This document shows positions 46,566 to 55,358 of a stretch of DNA of 64,000 nt, piece after piece. The DNA is from Actinomycetes bacterium (GTDB lineage Bacteria; Actinomycetota; Coriobacteriia; Anaerosomatales; Anaerosomataceae): the NCBI GenBank assembly GCA_022839745.1, contig JALHJB010000001.1:62001-126000 (forward strand), read 5' to 3'. The position numbers and the translations under genes were made by a program. The notes under the pieces are model-generated. The model was not told the origin of the DNA, ran no database searches, and saw nothing but the letters and a program-made list of their open reading frames with translations. Position 1 is the first letter of the stretch. Every line of letters begins with the position of its first letter.

Positions 46566-47819
46566 ATGTCGGAGGTCCACGAGCTGGCCGCACGCGCCCG
46601 TCAGGCAGCTATCGCGCTTGCGAGCACATCCACCGACCAGCGCAACCGCGCGCTGTTGGTGATGGCGCACGCGCTGGTGGCCAAGCAAGACGAGATCATC
46701 GCCGCCAACGAGCAGGACATGGTCGCCGCGCGCGCGGCGGGCACCGCCCCGGCGCTCCTGGACCGCCTCGAGCTCAACCCCATGCGCATCAAGGCGATCT
46801 CCGAGGCGCTGAAGAGCCTCTCCGTGCTGCCCGATCCGATCGGCGAGGTCGTGAGCGGGTCGCGTTTGGCCAACGGCATCGCGCTCAGCCAGGTGCGTGT
46901 GCCTCTCGGCGTGGTGGCGATCATCTACGAGGCCCGGCCCAACGTGACCGCCGACGCGGCCGGTCTGTGCGTGAAGACCGGCAACGCGGTGATCCTGCGC
47001 GGCGGCAGCCTTGCTGTGAACTCGAACCTCGCAATCACCCGCGTGCTCGCGAACGCGGCGGTGGGTGCGGGTCTGCCTGAAGGATGCATCCAGTCGGTGG
47101 CGACCACCGGCCGCGAAGCCGCCAACGAGCTCATGGGGCTGCACGGCATGATCGACGTGTTGATCCCTCGCGGCGGCGCCGGCCTCATCAGGAGCGTGGT
47201 CGAGAACGCCAAGGTGCCCGTGATCGAGACCGGCGTGGGCAACTGTCACGTGTATGTGCACGAAGCCGCCGATCCCCGGATGGCGCAGCGCATCGTGCTC
47301 AACGCCAAGACCCACCGGCCGGGCGTGTGCAACGCCGCCGAGACGCTCCTGATCGATGAGGCCATCTACGAGCGTGTGCTGCCGCCGATCCTCCGCGCCC
47401 TCGAAGAGGCCGGTGTCACGGTGCACGCCGACGAGAAGACACGCGCGCTCGGCGCGATCATGCGCGTGCAGCCGGCCACCGAGGAGGACTGGTCGACCGA
47501 GTACCTCGACCTGCGTATCGCGTGCAAGGTGGTGCCCGGGTTGAATGCGGCCATCGACCACATCAACACGTACGGCACCAAGCACAGCGAGGCGATCGTG
47601 ACCGAGGACTACTCCGCGGCCACGCGCTTCCTGAACGAGATCGACGCGGCGGCGGTCTACGTGAACGCTTCGACGCGGTTCACGGATGGCGGCGAGTTCG
47701 GCCTGGGCGCCGAGATCGGCATCTCCACCCAGAAGCTCCACGCGCGCGGCCCGATGGGACTCGCCGCGCTGACCACGACGAAGTACATCGCCATGGGAAG
47801 CGGGCAGATACGCGAGTGA
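46566..47819 (+). CDS. proA: Gamma-glutamyl phosphate reductase
   Basis: 417-residue aldehyde-dehydrogenase-fold enzyme. Catalytic Cys lies in HRPGVCNAAETLLID (about 260); EARPNVTADAAGLCVKTGNAV and GGSLAVNSNLAI are family motifs; FTDGGEFGLGAEIGISTQKLH is near the end. It reduces the ProB product to glutamate semialdehyde, which cyclises toward proline. Coupled to nadD by a GTGA-type overlap. ATG start. Confidence 0.96.
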   Translation: MSEVHELAARARQAAIALASTSTDQRNRALLVMAHALVAKQDEIIAANEQDMVAARAAGTAPALLDRLELNPMRIKAISEALKSLSVLPDPIGEVVSGSRLANGIALSQVRVPLGVVAIIYEARPNVTADAAGLCVKTGNAVILRGGSLAVNSNLAITRVLANAAVGAGLPEGCIQSVATTGREAANELMGLHGMIDVLIPRGGAGLIRSVVENAKVPVIETGVGNCHVYVHEAADPRMAQRIVLNAKTHRPGVCNAAETLLIDEAIYERVLPPILRALEEAGVTVHADEKTRALGAIMRVQPATEEDWSTEYLDLRIACKVVPGLNAAIDHINTYGTKHSEAIVTEDYSAATRFLNEIDAAAVYVNASTRFTDGGEFGLGAEIGISTQKLHARGPMGLAALTTTKYIAMGSGQIRE

Positions 47820-48427
47820 GGAAGCGACTCCGACTGGGCATCATGGGCGGCACGTTCGACCCGATCCACTACGGGCACCTCGTCGCCGCCGAGGAAGCGC
47901 TGGTCCAGTTCAATCTGGACCGCGTGGTCTTCATGCCCACCGGTGAGCCGGCACGGAAGGTCGACCGGCGGGTGAGCTCGGCGGAACACCGGTACCTGAT
48001 GACCGTGATCGCAACGGCGAGCAACCCCGATTTCGAGGTCAGCCGCCTTGAGATCGATCGTCCGGGCATGACGTACACCGTCGACACCATGACGCAACTG
48101 CGCAGCATCCACGGCTCGGGCGCCGAGCTGTTCTTCATCACCGGTGCCGACGCGGTGCTCGAGATCCTCACCTGGAAGGACTCCGCGCGCCTCGCGGACC
48201 TCTGCACGCTGATCGCGGCGACCCGCCCCGGCTTCGACATGGCGCCGTTCCTGGAGCGCGCCAACGAGTCGGGCCTGGTCGTCCAGACGATGGAGGTCCC
48301 GGCGCTCGCGATCTCATCCACCGACATCCGCTCACGCGTGGCCTCGCGGCGCCCCGTCCGCTACCTGCTTCCGGAGGCGGTTGCCGCATATGTGGCGAAG
48401 AACCGCCTGTATACCGAGGAGGCCTGA
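47816..48427 (+). CDS. nadD: Nicotinate-nucleotide adenylyltransferase
   Basis: 203 residues. GIMGGTFDPIHYGHL (about 9-23) is the adenylyltransferase GxFxPxHxGH motif and ISSTDIRSRV (about 167) the second ATP motif. Makes deamido-NAD in NAD synthesis. The GTG at 47816 overlaps the proA stop; the motif begins eight residues later. Followed by yqeK one base after its stop, the standard nadD-yqeK-(lytR)-rsfS order. Confidence 0.95.
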   Translation: MRKRLRLGIMGGTFDPIHYGHLVAAEEALVQFNLDRVVFMPTGEPARKVDRRVSSAEHRYLMTVIATASNPDFEVSRLEIDRPGMTYTVDTMTQLRSIHGSGAELFFITGADAVLEILTWKDSARLADLCTLIAATRPGFDMAPFLERANESGLVVQTMEVPALAISSTDIRSRVASRRPVRYLLPEAVAAYVAKNRLYTEEA

Positions 48428-48428
48428 C

Positions 48429-49007
48429 GTGGCGGTCTCGTACGACCTTGCGCGGGCCGCTGTGGCCGAGCGCCTGTCAGCGTCAGCGCTCGCGCACTCC
48501 GAGCGTGTTGCGCAGACCGCTGGCGAGCTTGCCGAGCGCTTCGGCGTGGATGTGGAGCGCGCGCGTCTGGCGGGCCTGCTGCACGACTGGCACCGGGAGC
48601 TCGGCGCGGCCGAGCTCGTCGCTCGCGCGCGCGAGGCGGGGATACCCGTCACCGGCGTCGACGAGGACGTGCCGTACCTGCTGCATGGTCCGCTCGCGCG
48701 AGTGGACCTGCCACAGGCGCTTCCCGGTGTGCCGGACGATGTCTGCGAGGCCATCGGGGCACACACTTACGGGACCGTACCGATGTCTCCGCTTGCGATG
48801 GTGGTGTACATCGCCGACGTGATCGAGCCTGGCCGGACCTACTCCGGTGTGGAGCGGTTGCGCGAGCGGGTGGCGGACGCGTCGCTCGAGGAGCTTTTCC
48901 TCGACACCTACGCGGCGTCGCTGAAGCATATCGTGAAGCGCCGCCGGCCGATGCACCCCGAGACCCTGCGGGTGTGGAACGCGATCGTGGCGAGTGACGG
49001 TCGATGA
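48429..49007 (+). CDS. yqeK: YqeK-type HD phosphohydrolase
   Basis: 192 residues. The HD superfamily ligands are H in ALAHSERVAQTA (about 23), HD in LLHDWHREL (about 52-53), H in IGAHTYGTV and D in YIADVIEPG. The family hydrolyses Ap4A symmetrically (as in B. subtilis YqeK). GTG start immediately after nadD. Its stop overlaps the ATG of the LytR-C gene by 4 bp. A bis-nucleotide hydrolase beside NAD synthesis and RsfS is the common arrangement. Confidence 0.92.
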   Translation: MAVSYDLARAAVAERLSASALAHSERVAQTAGELAERFGVDVERARLAGLLHDWHRELGAAELVARAREAGIPVTGVDEDVPYLLHGPLARVDLPQALPGVPDDVCEAIGAHTYGTVPMSPLAMVVYIADVIEPGRTYSGVERLRERVADASLEELFLDTYAASLKHIVKRRRPMHPETLRVWNAIVASDGR

Positions 49008-50185
49008 GCGCGAAGCGTCGTAAGGGCCAGCCGGAGAGCGGACCCGCGCACCAGCCCGTCGGCTCCGACTATCCGCGCCGCCGGACGCATGTGGAGCGCC
49101 CCGCGGAGTCTGCCGGCTGGCGTGCCTCGAAGCGCTCCTCGAAGCTGGGGCGCAAGGTGCGGCGTGAAGCGAAGGTGGAGCGCGTGCGCACCAACGTGCG
49201 CGATGGCGCGCGGACGACCGGCAACACCATCGTTGCGGGCCTCCAGGTGCTCGGGATGGCCCTCGGCGGCATCGTGGCCGTGCTGCTCGTGCTGTTCATC
49301 CTGGCCACGGCGATCAACCAGGGAGCGCGGTGGCTCGCCCGGCGCGACGCGGCAGAGCAGTCCACACCCGAGGCGCGCGCGGAGAAGGCCAGGGAGAACC
49401 TTCTCATCATCGGCACGGAGGGAACCGGCACCGCCGAGTTCCTTGCCGTGCGGCTGGACGAGAACGATGAGCAGATCCTGGGCATCGCCGTTCCCAGCGG
49501 CGCGTTCATGGAAGTGCCCGGCCAGGGGTTCGAGCGGGTGGGTGAGAGCATCTCCGGCGGGCCGGGCGTATCGCTGGCGGCGATCTCGAACTACCTCGGC
49601 GTGCCGTTCGACCACTACGTTGTGGTGAGCCCCACGGTCTACCAGGACGCGATGACCAACCAGAGCCTGCGCGACGTGATGGGCAACATCACCGAAACGT
49701 CGCTGCCCGAGGAAGACCGCGCCCGCATCGCCGAGTTCATCAGCGGAGTGGAGGGCGCGCGTACGGCCCTTGTGCCGCTACCGGTGAAGCCCATCGACCT
49801 CGGCGGTGAGACCTTCCTCGAACCGCAGCGCGACCAGATCGCCGATCTGCTGCTCCAGTGGTGGGGCGTGAAGCTGGGCGCCGGCGACAGTTCGGTGCGG
49901 GTGATCATCTACAACGGCGCGGGCACGCCCGGCATCGCCGGGCAGGCGGCGCAGCAGCTGATCGCCGCTGGGATGCGCGTGGTGGACACCAAGAACGCCG
50001 ACCGCTTCGACTACGCGGCCACGCTCGTGGTCGTGCAGGACGGCGATCTGAAGCAGGGCGAGCAGGTCGCCACCGCGCTCGGCACGGGCGAGGTGGTCGA
50101 CAAGCCCTCGGAGCAGGATGTCGCCGACGTGATCGTGATCATCGGCAAGGACTACGTTCCGCCGCAGGAGAACACGCAGCAATAG
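49004..50185 (+). CDS. LytR C-terminal-domain membrane protein (degenerate LCP-like)
   Basis: 393 residues. A basic cytoplasmic head (1-80; many Arg/Lys), one membrane helix (GMALGGIVAVLLVLFILATAI, about 84-104), an external domain (about 125-270) that keeps the outline of LytR-CpsA-Psr proteins (LLIIGTEGTG, LGIAVPSGAFMEVPG) but shows little of the catalytic Asp/Arg motifs, then a LytR_C domain (about 300-385; VRVIIYNGAGTPGIAGQAAQQL). LCP enzymes attach polymers to the wall; this copy may be non-catalytic. Coupled to yqeK; ends 15 bp before the probable CTG start of rsfS. Confidence 0.82.
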   Translation: MSAKRRKGQPESGPAHQPVGSDYPRRRTHVERPAESAGWRASKRSSKLGRKVRREAKVERVRTNVRDGARTTGNTIVAGLQVLGMALGGIVAVLLVLFILATAINQGARWLARRDAAEQSTPEARAEKARENLLIIGTEGTGTAEFLAVRLDENDEQILGIAVPSGAFMEVPGQGFERVGESISGGPGVSLAAISNYLGVPFDHYVVVSPTVYQDAMTNQSLRDVMGNITETSLPEEDRARIAEFISGVEGARTALVPLPVKPIDLGGETFLEPQRDQIADLLLQWWGVKLGAGDSSVRVIIYNGAGTPGIAGQAAQQLIAAGMRVVDTKNADRFDYAATLVVVQDGDLKQGEQVATALGTGEVVDKPSEQDVADVIVIIGKDYVPPQENTQQ

Positions 50186-50200
50186 GGAAGGAGCAGGACA

Positions 50201-50587
50201 CTGAGCCGCACATGGGAACCGCGCGAGATCGCGTTGCTGGCCGCTTCAGCGGTCGCGTCGAAGAAGGGCATCGACCCGCTTGTGCTCGATGTCGCCGATA
50301 CGCTCGTGATCACCTCGTACTTCGTGATCGCGAGCGGCAGCAGCGACCGGCAGGTCGCCGCGATCGCTGATGCCGTGGAAGACACGCTCCGCGAGCAGGC
50401 GGGCATCAAGCCGATCGGCCGGGAGGGCGAGCGCGAGCGCAAGTGGATCCTGCTCGACTTCGCTGACGTGGTGGTGCACATCTTCCAGCCCGAGGAGCGC
50501 GAGTTCTACCGCCTCGAGAAGCTGTGGTCCGACGCGCCGAGGCTCGAGATCCCGCACGACGAGCCCGCGCCGGCAGCAGGGTCGTGA
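50201..50587 (+). CDS. rsfS: Ribosomal silencing factor RsfS (probable CTG start)
   Basis: 128 residues from CTG 50201 (117 from TTG 50234). RsfS binds L14 and stops subunit joining under starvation. DVADTLVITSYFVIASGSSDRQV and ERKWILLDFADVVVHIFQPEEREFY are family motifs in parts. The family needs the helix REIALLAASAVASKK, which begins before the TTG; CTG 50201 with AAGGAG and a seven-base spacer is the only near-start codon after the upstream TAG, so a CTG start fits best. Its stop overlaps the start of the exporter gene. Confidence 0.88.
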   Translation: MSRTWEPREIALLAASAVASKKGIDPLVLDVADTLVITSYFVIASGSSDRQVAAIADAVEDTLREQAGIKPIGREGERERKWILLDFADVVVHIFQPEEREFYRLEKLWSDAPRLEIPHDEPAPAAGS

Positions 50588-51525
50588 AGCAGGCGATCCG
50601 GACCTACGGTGTGCAGCTTGCGCTCGTAGGGGTCGCCGCCGTGTGGGGCGGTACGTTCGTTACCGTGAAGGACGCGGTGGCGCGGTATCCGATGTACGCG
50701 TTCCTCACGCTCAGGTTCGCGATCGCCGTGCTCGCGTTCGTGGCGGTCGTGCCGTCGGCGCTGAAGCTGATGCGGCTCGATACGCTGAAGACGGGAGTGC
50801 TGGCCGGTCTGTTCCTGACCGCCGGGTACGTGTTCCAGACGTGGGGACTGCAGGACACGTCGGCCTCGAAGGCCGCGTTCATCACGGGGATGTTCGTGGT
50901 GATCACGCCGGTCCTGCAGGCCTTCGTGCTCAGGCGGATCCCGCATCGAACCACGATCGCGGGTGTGGCGCTTGCTGTGACCGGCCTGTGGTTCCTTTCG
51001 GGCGGCAGCGCCGACTCGTGGAACATCGGTGACACACGGGTGCTCATCTGTGCGTTCGCGTATGCGGGTCACTTCATCGTGCTCGGTTCGGCCGGGGAGC
51101 GGCACGACGCGCGGCCGCTGACCCTCGTGCAGCTCGCCACGGTGGGAATCGCCTCGGCGGTCATCTCGCTTGCCACTGAGCCGCGCGGTCTTCCGGGCGA
51201 CGCGGGTGTGTGGTTCGCGCTCGTGCTCACCGGCGTGTTCGCCTCGGCGGTGGCGTTTGCGGTGCAGACGTACGCCCAGCGTACGCTCTCGCCCACCAAG
51301 ACGGCGCTCATCCTGATCATGGAGCCGGTCTTCGGCGGTGTGTTCGGCTACTTCGCCGGCGAGCGGCTCGGCGCGAGCGGGCTTGTGGGCAGCGCGCTCA
51401 TCTTCCTCGGCATGCTGGTGGCCGAGGTGCTCGGTCTCATGCGCAAGCCGGGAGAGCAGCCGGTGGAGCTCGAGCAGACGATCGAGGGGCCGCCCATCCT
51501 CGTGGAGGTGGAGGACGGTGGCTGA
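50584..51525 (+). CDS. DMT-superfamily (EamA) transporter
   Basis: 313 residues, two EamA repeats with ten hydrophobic helices. VWGGTFVTVKDAV opens the first repeat and a second repeat ends with IMEPVFGGVFGYFAGERL, the usual signature. A soluble C-terminal tail (about 25 residues) follows. Probably a metabolite or amino-acid exporter; the substrate is unknown. GTG 50584 overlaps the rsfS stop. A terminator follows at 51578-51610. Confidence 0.88.
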   Translation: MKQAIRTYGVQLALVGVAAVWGGTFVTVKDAVARYPMYAFLTLRFAIAVLAFVAVVPSALKLMRLDTLKTGVLAGLFLTAGYVFQTWGLQDTSASKAAFITGMFVVITPVLQAFVLRRIPHRTTIAGVALAVTGLWFLSGGSADSWNIGDTRVLICAFAYAGHFIVLGSAGERHDARPLTLVQLATVGIASAVISLATEPRGLPGDAGVWFALVLTGVFASAVAFAVQTYAQRTLSPTKTALILIMEPVFGGVFGYFAGERLGASGLVGSALIFLGMLVAEVLGLMRKPGEQPVELEQTIEGPPILVEVEDGG

Positions 51526-51577
51526 TCGTGAGAGTGGACGCAGCGCGGCGGGAGCGCGCGTGAAGGAGCGATATGAG

Positions 51578-51615
51578 ACAGGCCCGGTGTGGGAGACCCG
51601 CCGGGCCTGTTTGAT
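51578..51615 (+). terminator. Rho-independent terminator after the DMT transporter
   Basis: ACAGGCCCGG (51578-51587) pairs perfectly with CCGGGCCTGT (51601-51610); inner GGG/CCC extends it; TTTGATT follows. Confidence 0.8.
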
Positions 51616-51625
51616 TGACGGGCCA

Positions 51626-51665
51626 TACGGGTAGGGGTATCGTTTGACCATACCCCCATAGGTAT
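51626..51665. promoter_or_regulatory. CsoR/CstR-type operator-like palindrome
   Basis: ATACCCCCATAGGTAT (51650-51665) is a 16-bp imperfect palindrome; GGGGTAT at 51634-51640 forms a further inverted arm with ATACCCC. It lies 64 bp before the FAD/Fe-S oxidoreductase start and resembles the site at 55281-55296. Confidence 0.55.
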
Positions 51666-51728
51666 CGCTGTACTGCAGTGTCGTGCCGTGGGGTGAGTGG
51701 TGGACCATCGACACGGAAGGACCGGCGC

Positions 51729-54700
51729 ATGGCAGCGGTAAGCGAGCGGGTCGAGTCGCAGCTCAAGGGGATCTTCGGCGATCGAATGCGTACCGATCGC
51801 GTGGAGCGGAAGCTCTACTCTTCGGACATCGGGGCGATGCCGCGCCTCATCAAGCCGCTCGTGCCCACCGGCATCGCCGGTGCAGTGGTGCGTCCGGTGA
51901 GCGAGGACGAGGTGATCGCGCTCATGCGTGTGGCGCGTGCCGAGCGCGTGCCGGTGGTGCCGCGCGGTATGTCGACGTCCGGCTACGGTGGCGTGCTGCC
52001 AGTGGAAGGCGCGATCGTGGCTGACATGTCGGCGATGGGCGGGCTCATCGAGGTCGACGCCGAGTCGATGACCGTGCGCGTGTTCGCGGGCACGCTCTGG
52101 GAGCAGCTGCAGAAAGATCTCAACCGCAAGGGGCTCGACCTGTTGCTGTATCCGTCATCGCTCCCGTCGTCCACCGTTGCCGGATGGTTCGCGCAGGGCG
52201 GCGCCGGTTTTGGCAGCTACGAGCACGGTTTCTTCAAGGAGAGCGTCCACGCCGCCCGTGTGGTGCATCTCGATGGCACGGTGAAGGAGTACACCGGCGA
52301 TGAGCTGCAGGAGCTCGTGGCGGACGCCGAGGGCGTCACCGGCATCATCACCGAGCTTGTGTTCGGCGTCCGTGCGCTCGAGGACGAGGTGCACCGGGTC
52401 CTTGCGCTTCCCACGATCGAGGCGCTGCAGAAGGCGCTCTCTGCGATCTCGGCCGAGAAGCTGCCGATCTGGTCGCTCACGTTCCTCAACCCCGAGTCGA
52501 TCAAGCTCAAGAAGACGCTCCCGCACCGTCATGGTCACCCGTACGAGATGGCGCACGAGCACTACGAGCCTGTGCTTCCGGAGGCGTTCCTCGCGGTCAT
52601 CGCGTACCCCGCCTCGCGCCACGAGGCGATCGATGCGCCGTTGCGGGCGATCCTCGAGTCGGCAGGCGGCACGGAGCTCGACGCCGAGGCTGCCGAGCAT
52701 GAGTGGGAGCAGCGGTTCGCTCCGATGCGCCTGAAGCGCGTGGGACCGTCGATCGTCCCCACCGAGGTCGTCGTGCCGCTCGGCGAGCTCGACCAGGTGC
52801 TTTCTACGATCGATTCGCGCGTGAAGCAGCCGTTCGTCCTCGAGGGCATGCTGGGCAAGGGCGACAAGGTCGTGCTCCTCGGCTTCATCCCGCACGACGA
52901 GCGTTCGCTCGCGTTCAACGTGGCCTTCGCGCTCTCACTCGTGGTCATCAAGATCGCCAACCAGCACCGCGGCGGCGCGTACTCTACGGGTCTGTACTTC
53001 CGCCAGGAGGGCAAGAAGGTCCTCGGCGAGTCCAAGCTTGCTGCGCTGCAGGCGTTCAAGCGCACCAACGACCCTGGCAATCTGCTCAACCCCAAGAAGG
53101 TCGTGGGCTCGAGCCTGCTCAACGGCTTCATGAAGTTCGCGCTCGCCATCGAGCCGGTCGTCCGGCCGATCGCCAACCTTGCCACTCCGCCCAAGAAGGT
53201 GGAGTCGCTAGAGACCAAGAACGGCGTGCCGGGTGATGTGGCGTTCTACAGCTACGCATGCGCCCAGTGCGGCTACTGCGTGCCCACATGCGAGGAGTAC
53301 AGCGTGCGTGGCTGGATGAGCCACTCACCGCGCGGCAAGTACGCGTACCTCAAGGAGGTCATCGAGGGCCGGGAGAAGATCGACCAGAAGATGGTGGACA
53401 CCTTCCTCGTATGCACCACCTGCGAGGTCTGCAACACGCGCTGCCAGCTGCAGCTGCCGGTGGAGCACTCCTGGATGGCGATGCGCGGTCAGCTCATCCA
53501 CGAAGAAGGCCGTATGACCTTCCCGCCGTTCGAGATGATGGGCGCCGCGCTGCAGGGCGAGCTCAACATCTGGGCCGGGAAGCGCGACAAGCGCGCCGAC
53601 TGGATGCCCGAGCATATCGCCGAGAAGATCGACCCCACCTCCGACGTGCTCTACTTCGCGGGCTGCACCGCGAGCTACGTGAACACCGACGTGGCCAAGT
53701 CGTCGGTGGAGCTGCTCGATGCCGCGGGCGTGAAGTTCAACTACATGGGAACCGACGAGGCGTGCTGCGGCATCCCGATGAAGGTCTCCGGCAAGTGGGA
53801 CGTCTTCGAGGAGATCTACAAGCACAACACGTCCGAGGCCCGGAAGCGCGGCGCCAAGACGATCGTGACGTCGTGCCCCGCGTGCGGGCTGGTGTGGAAG
53901 GAGCTCTACGCCAACATCGCCGCCGAGCGTGGCGAGGCGTACGAGTTCGAGGTGAAGCACTACTCGGAGGTCGTGGCCGACGCCATCGCCGAGGGCGCGT
54001 TCGAGTTCACGCACGAGGTGAACAAGACGCTCACGTTCCACGACTCGTGCCACATGGGTCGCGCGCAGGGCAACTACGAGCCGCCGCGTGAGATGCTCAA
54101 GGCGATCCCGGGCGTGGAGCTCGTGGAGATGGAGCACAACCGCGAAGAAGGCCTGTGCTGCGGCTCGGTGCTCACCCTGATCGGCGACACGCCGGTGGCG
54201 CCGGAGCTCGGCAAGATGCGTGTCGACGAGGCCGTCGACGCGAAGGCCGACGCTCTGGTGGCGCTGTGCCCCTGCTGTCAGGTGCAGTTGCGCGACTCGA
54301 TCGACAAGAAAGACATCCCCATGGAGGTCATCGACCTCGCGCACGTGGCGATGGACGGCCTCGGCATCGCGCACGAGGATCCGAGCCCGTACGCCAAGGA
54401 GATGTGGGGCCACTTCGAGAAGTTCATCTGGCTGATGAAGCCCGAGTCCATCATGAGCATCATGGTGGCGCTGTTGCCCGACATGATGAAGGCGATGCCG
54501 CCTGCGATGCTGCCGATGATGCGCGCCGCGCGTGCGGTACCCGGTGGCCTGGCGCTCATGGGCAAGATGATGCCCTCGATGATGCCCAAGATGATGCCCG
54601 CCATGATGCCGAAGGTGATGCCGGCGATGCTCGCGGAGGTCTTGCGGCGGGTCGGCCAGTTGCCGGAGGACATGGAAGAGCTCATGCCCGACCTGCTGCC

Positions 54701-54842
54701 CAAGACGATGGATGCGCTGCTGCCCAACATGCTGCCGCTGATCATGGACGACTTCGTACCGAAGATGCTCTGCTACATTGACAAGGAGTGGGAGCGCGAC
54801 GTGCCGGCGGGCACCTCGCCCTGTGCGAAGGCGAGCGCATAA
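51729..54842 (+). CDS. FAD-binding/[4Fe-4S] oxidoreductase fusion (GlcD-GlcF type) with Met-rich tail
   Basis: 1037 residues. The N-terminal PCMH FAD domain ([14 protein letters not shown] at about 78-91; [18 protein letters not shown]) and FAD-oxidase C-terminal domain come first, then dicluster motifs [11 protein letters not shown] (about 511) and [11 protein letters not shown] (about 561). Two CCG heterodisulfide-type domains follow, with [10 protein letters not shown] (about 679) and [10 protein letters not shown] (about 810). This is the fused form of D-lactate/glycolate-type dehydrogenases passing electrons to Fe-S clusters. Substrate unknown. Residues about 900-1020 are a Met/Pro-rich tail. 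ATG 51729 with GGAAGGA upstream. Confidence 0.88.
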   Translation: MAAVSERVESQLKGIFGDRMRTDRVERKLYSSDIGAMPRLIKPLVPTGIAGAVVRPVSEDEVIALMRVARAERVPVVPRGMSTSGYGGVLPVEGAIVADMSAMGGLIEVDAESMTVRVFAGTLWEQLQKDLNRKGLDLLLYPSSLPSSTVAGWFAQGGAGFGSYEHGFFKESVHAARVVHLDGTVKEYTGDELQELVADAEGVTGIITELVFGVRALEDEVHRVLALPTIEALQKALSAISAEKLPIWSLTFLNPESIKLKKTLPHRHGHPYEMAHEHYEPVLPEAFLAVIAYPASRHEAIDAPLRAILESAGGTELDAEAAEHEWEQRFAPMRLKRVGPSIVPTEVVVPLGELDQVLSTIDSRVKQPFVLEGMLGKGDKVVLLGFIPHDERSLAFNVAFALSLVVIKIANQHRGGAYSTGLYFRQEGKKVLGESKLAALQAFKRTNDPGNLLNPKKVVGSSLLNGFMKFALAIEPVVRPIANLATPPKKVESLETKNGVPGDVAFYSYACAQCGYCVPTCEEYSVRGWMSHSPRGKYAYLKEVIEGREKIDQKMVDTFLVCTTCEVCNTRCQLQLPVEHSWMAMRGQLIHEEGRMTFPPFEMMGAALQGELNIWAGKRDKRADWMPEHIAEKIDPTSDVLYFAGCTASYVNTDVAKSSVELLDAAGVKFNYMGTDEACCGIPMKVSGKWDVFEEIYKHNTSEARKRGAKTIVTSCPACGLVWKELYANIAAERGEAYEFEVKHYSEVVADAIAEGAFEFTHEVNKTLTFHDSCHMGRAQGNYEPPREMLKAIPGVELVEMEHNREEGLCCGSVLTLIGDTPVAPELGKMRVDEAVDAKADALVALCPCCQVQLRDSIDKKDIPMEVIDLAHVAMDGLGIAHEDPSPYAKEMWGHFEKFIWLMKPESIMSIMVALLPDMMKAMPPAMLPMMRAARAVPGGLALMGKMMPSMMPKMMPAMMPKVMPAMLAEVLRRVGQLPEDMEELMPDLLPKTMDALLPNMLPLIMDDFVPKMLCYIDKEWERDVPAGTSPCAKASA

Positions 54843-54858
54843 GGAGCGCTGCGGACGT

Positions 54859-54886
54859 TGACCACGGCGGCGGTGATGATATACTG
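54859..54886 (+). promoter_or_regulatory. Promoter of tRNA-Ala
   Basis: TTGACC (-35) and TATACT (-10) separated by 16 bp, 29 bp before the mature 5' end. Strong sigma-70-like match. Confidence 0.8.
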
Positions 54887-54915
54887 TCGCTCGCGCCGAA
54901 AGGCGACCCAGATGT

Positions 54916-54991
54916 GGGGCCATAGCTCAGCTGGGAGAGCGCATGGCTGGCAGCCATGAGGTCAGGGGTTCGATCCCCCTTGGCTCCACCA
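54916..54991 (+). tRNA. tRNA-Ala (anticodon GGC)
   Basis: Complete 76-nt cloverleaf with encoded CCA. Acceptor GGGGCCA pairs with TGGCTCC (one G-T). The anticodon stem CATGG/CCATG holds loop CTGGCAG with anticodon GGC. The T arm AGGGGTTCGATCCCCCT is standard. Confidence 0.97.
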
Positions 54992-55003
54992 ATGAAGTGA
55001 CGA

Positions 55004-55034
55004 GAGGGTCCGGACGAGAGTCCGGGCCCTCTTT
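55004..55034 (+). terminator. Rho-independent terminator after tRNA-Ala
   Basis: GAGGGTCCGGAC (55004-55015) pairs with GTCCGGGCCCTC (55020-55031) with one T-G pair around GAGA, followed by TTT. Confidence 0.85.
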
Positions 55035-55280
55035 GCGATCGGGTCTTCGTACGTGCATCGTGGCGGGCGATGCCGCAGGCGGACGACCCCAGGTGTCCGC
55101 CGGAACCCATATGCCTGAAGCCACACCTACGGGCATAGATGTCCGGGGAGGTGGTTCAGATGCTACGACGGCCGAGCGCCGATAGCGGTCCTCGATATCC
55201 ACGCGCCGGAGTGCGAATGTGCGCCTGACCCGGTGCTCGCGCCTCTGCACCCTGAGAGAGCCGTAACGTGACTTCGATGA
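55035..55280. other. Intergenic stretch without recognisable gene
   Basis: About 245 bp between the tRNA-Ala terminator and the operator before the CoA-disulfide-reductase gene. Short open frames exist, but I see no family similarity or good ribosome-binding site, and no riboswitch I recognise. Confidence 0.5.
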
Positions 55281-55296
55281 ATACCCCTTGGGGTAT
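55281..55296. promoter_or_regulatory. CsoR/CstR-type operator
   Basis: ATACCCCTTGGGGTAT, a 7-bp perfect inverted repeat with a 2-bp spacer, 63 bp before the start of the CoA-disulfide-reductase/rhodanese gene. G-tract palindromes of this form are the operator type of the CsoR/CstR (DUF156) repressor family, whose CstR members sense persulfide and control rhodanese and sulfur-redox genes. No such repressor gene is in this window. Confidence 0.65.
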
Positions 55297-55358
55297 ACGC
55301 GAGAAGGTGCTATGGTGATAGCCGACAGCACGTTTTCGAGCGAGGAGAAGTCACCCTG

